Shown here piece after piece: positions 16,613 to 16,681 of a stretch of DNA of 16,681 nucleotides (position 1 is its first letter; each line of letters begins with the position of its first letter). The notes beneath the pieces were generated by a model. That model made no database searches and was not told the DNA's origin. It saw only the letters and a program-made list of their open reading frames with translations. The stretch is from JBNKLG01 sp050292235 (GTDB lineage Bacteria > Pseudomonadota > Gammaproteobacteria > Chromatiales > Chromatiaceae). The stretch is from the NCBI GenBank assembly GCA_050292235.1, contig JBNKLG010000061.1, positions 1-16,681 of the forward strand, in the 5' to 3' direction. The translations under genes were made by a program, and so were the position numbers.

Positions 16613-16681
16613 TTACCCACAAGCCTCAGCCAACTTTAGCAACCGCACAGGCATGGGCGGTGTTCTGGCGGCAATATAGGC
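16613..16681 (-). CDS. 3' end of an unrecognised gene (partial) of the polysaccharide operon
   Basis: On the minus strand an open frame runs from the window edge for 22 codons to TAA at 16615-16613, ending MPVRLLKLAEACG. The short gap to the pyruvyl transferase (33 bp) and the shared strand suggest it is the upstream member of the same operon. The fragment is too short to assign to a family. Confidence 0.45.
   Translation of the reverse strand, partial: AYIAARTPPMPVRLLKLAEACG

Noticed and set aside
1..16681. Search for mobile elements, CRISPR arrays, tRNA/rRNA genes and defence systems
   Set aside because: No transposase, integrase, spaced direct repeats, clover-leaf sequence or known defence domain was seen on either strand.

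Overview
The window looks like a chromosomal segment of a gammaproteobacterium. The main support is the divergent pair of a two-ACT biosynthetic threonine dehydratase (ilvA) and ribose-5-phosphate isomerase A (rpiA), an arrangement I know from gammaproteobacteria such as Pseudomonas, together with a FIST-domain/diguanylate-cyclase operon. A Chromatiales-type, sulfur-oxidiser-like host is possible but is only an impression; no ribosomal RNA or other marker gene is present.

Left part (1-2830): the last 22 codons of an unrecognised gene, then a large secreted protein with a parallel beta-helix and an adhesin-like C-terminal half. It ends at two hairpins, one a perfect 11-bp stem that can terminate both strands.

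Middle (2976-7651, all minus strand, read right to left): ilvA, then a FIST sensor overlapping a PAS-GGDEF diguanylate cyclase by 8 bp, then the C-terminal remnant of a PHB-depolymerase/LpqC-type esterase, joined by an ATGA overlap to a small intact exported protein. The FIST-cyclase pair resembles NosP-type systems, in which a heme/NO-sensing FIST protein controls a c-di-GMP enzyme or a kinase. The esterase has lost its N-terminal catalytic part, probably by a deletion or rearrangement just downstream of the cyclase gene.

Right part (8456-16681, all minus strand): a compact, apparently co-transcribed polysaccharide operon. In order of transcription it holds the end of an unknown gene, a polysaccharide pyruvyl transferase, a MOP-family flippase, a GT2 glycosyltransferase, a StrF-like glycosyltransferase, an FrhB/F420-hydrogenase-beta-type iron-sulfur protein, an O-antigen ligase/polymerase-like membrane protein, and a second GT2 glycosyltransferase. 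The set fits a Wzx/Wzy-type surface or exopolysaccharide pathway with pyruvylation. It meets rpiA tail to tail over 35 bp. The cyclase, exopolysaccharide genes and secreted beta-helix protein could all serve a biofilm or surface life style, but that link is inference. I see no transposase, integrase, tRNA, rRNA or CRISPR array.
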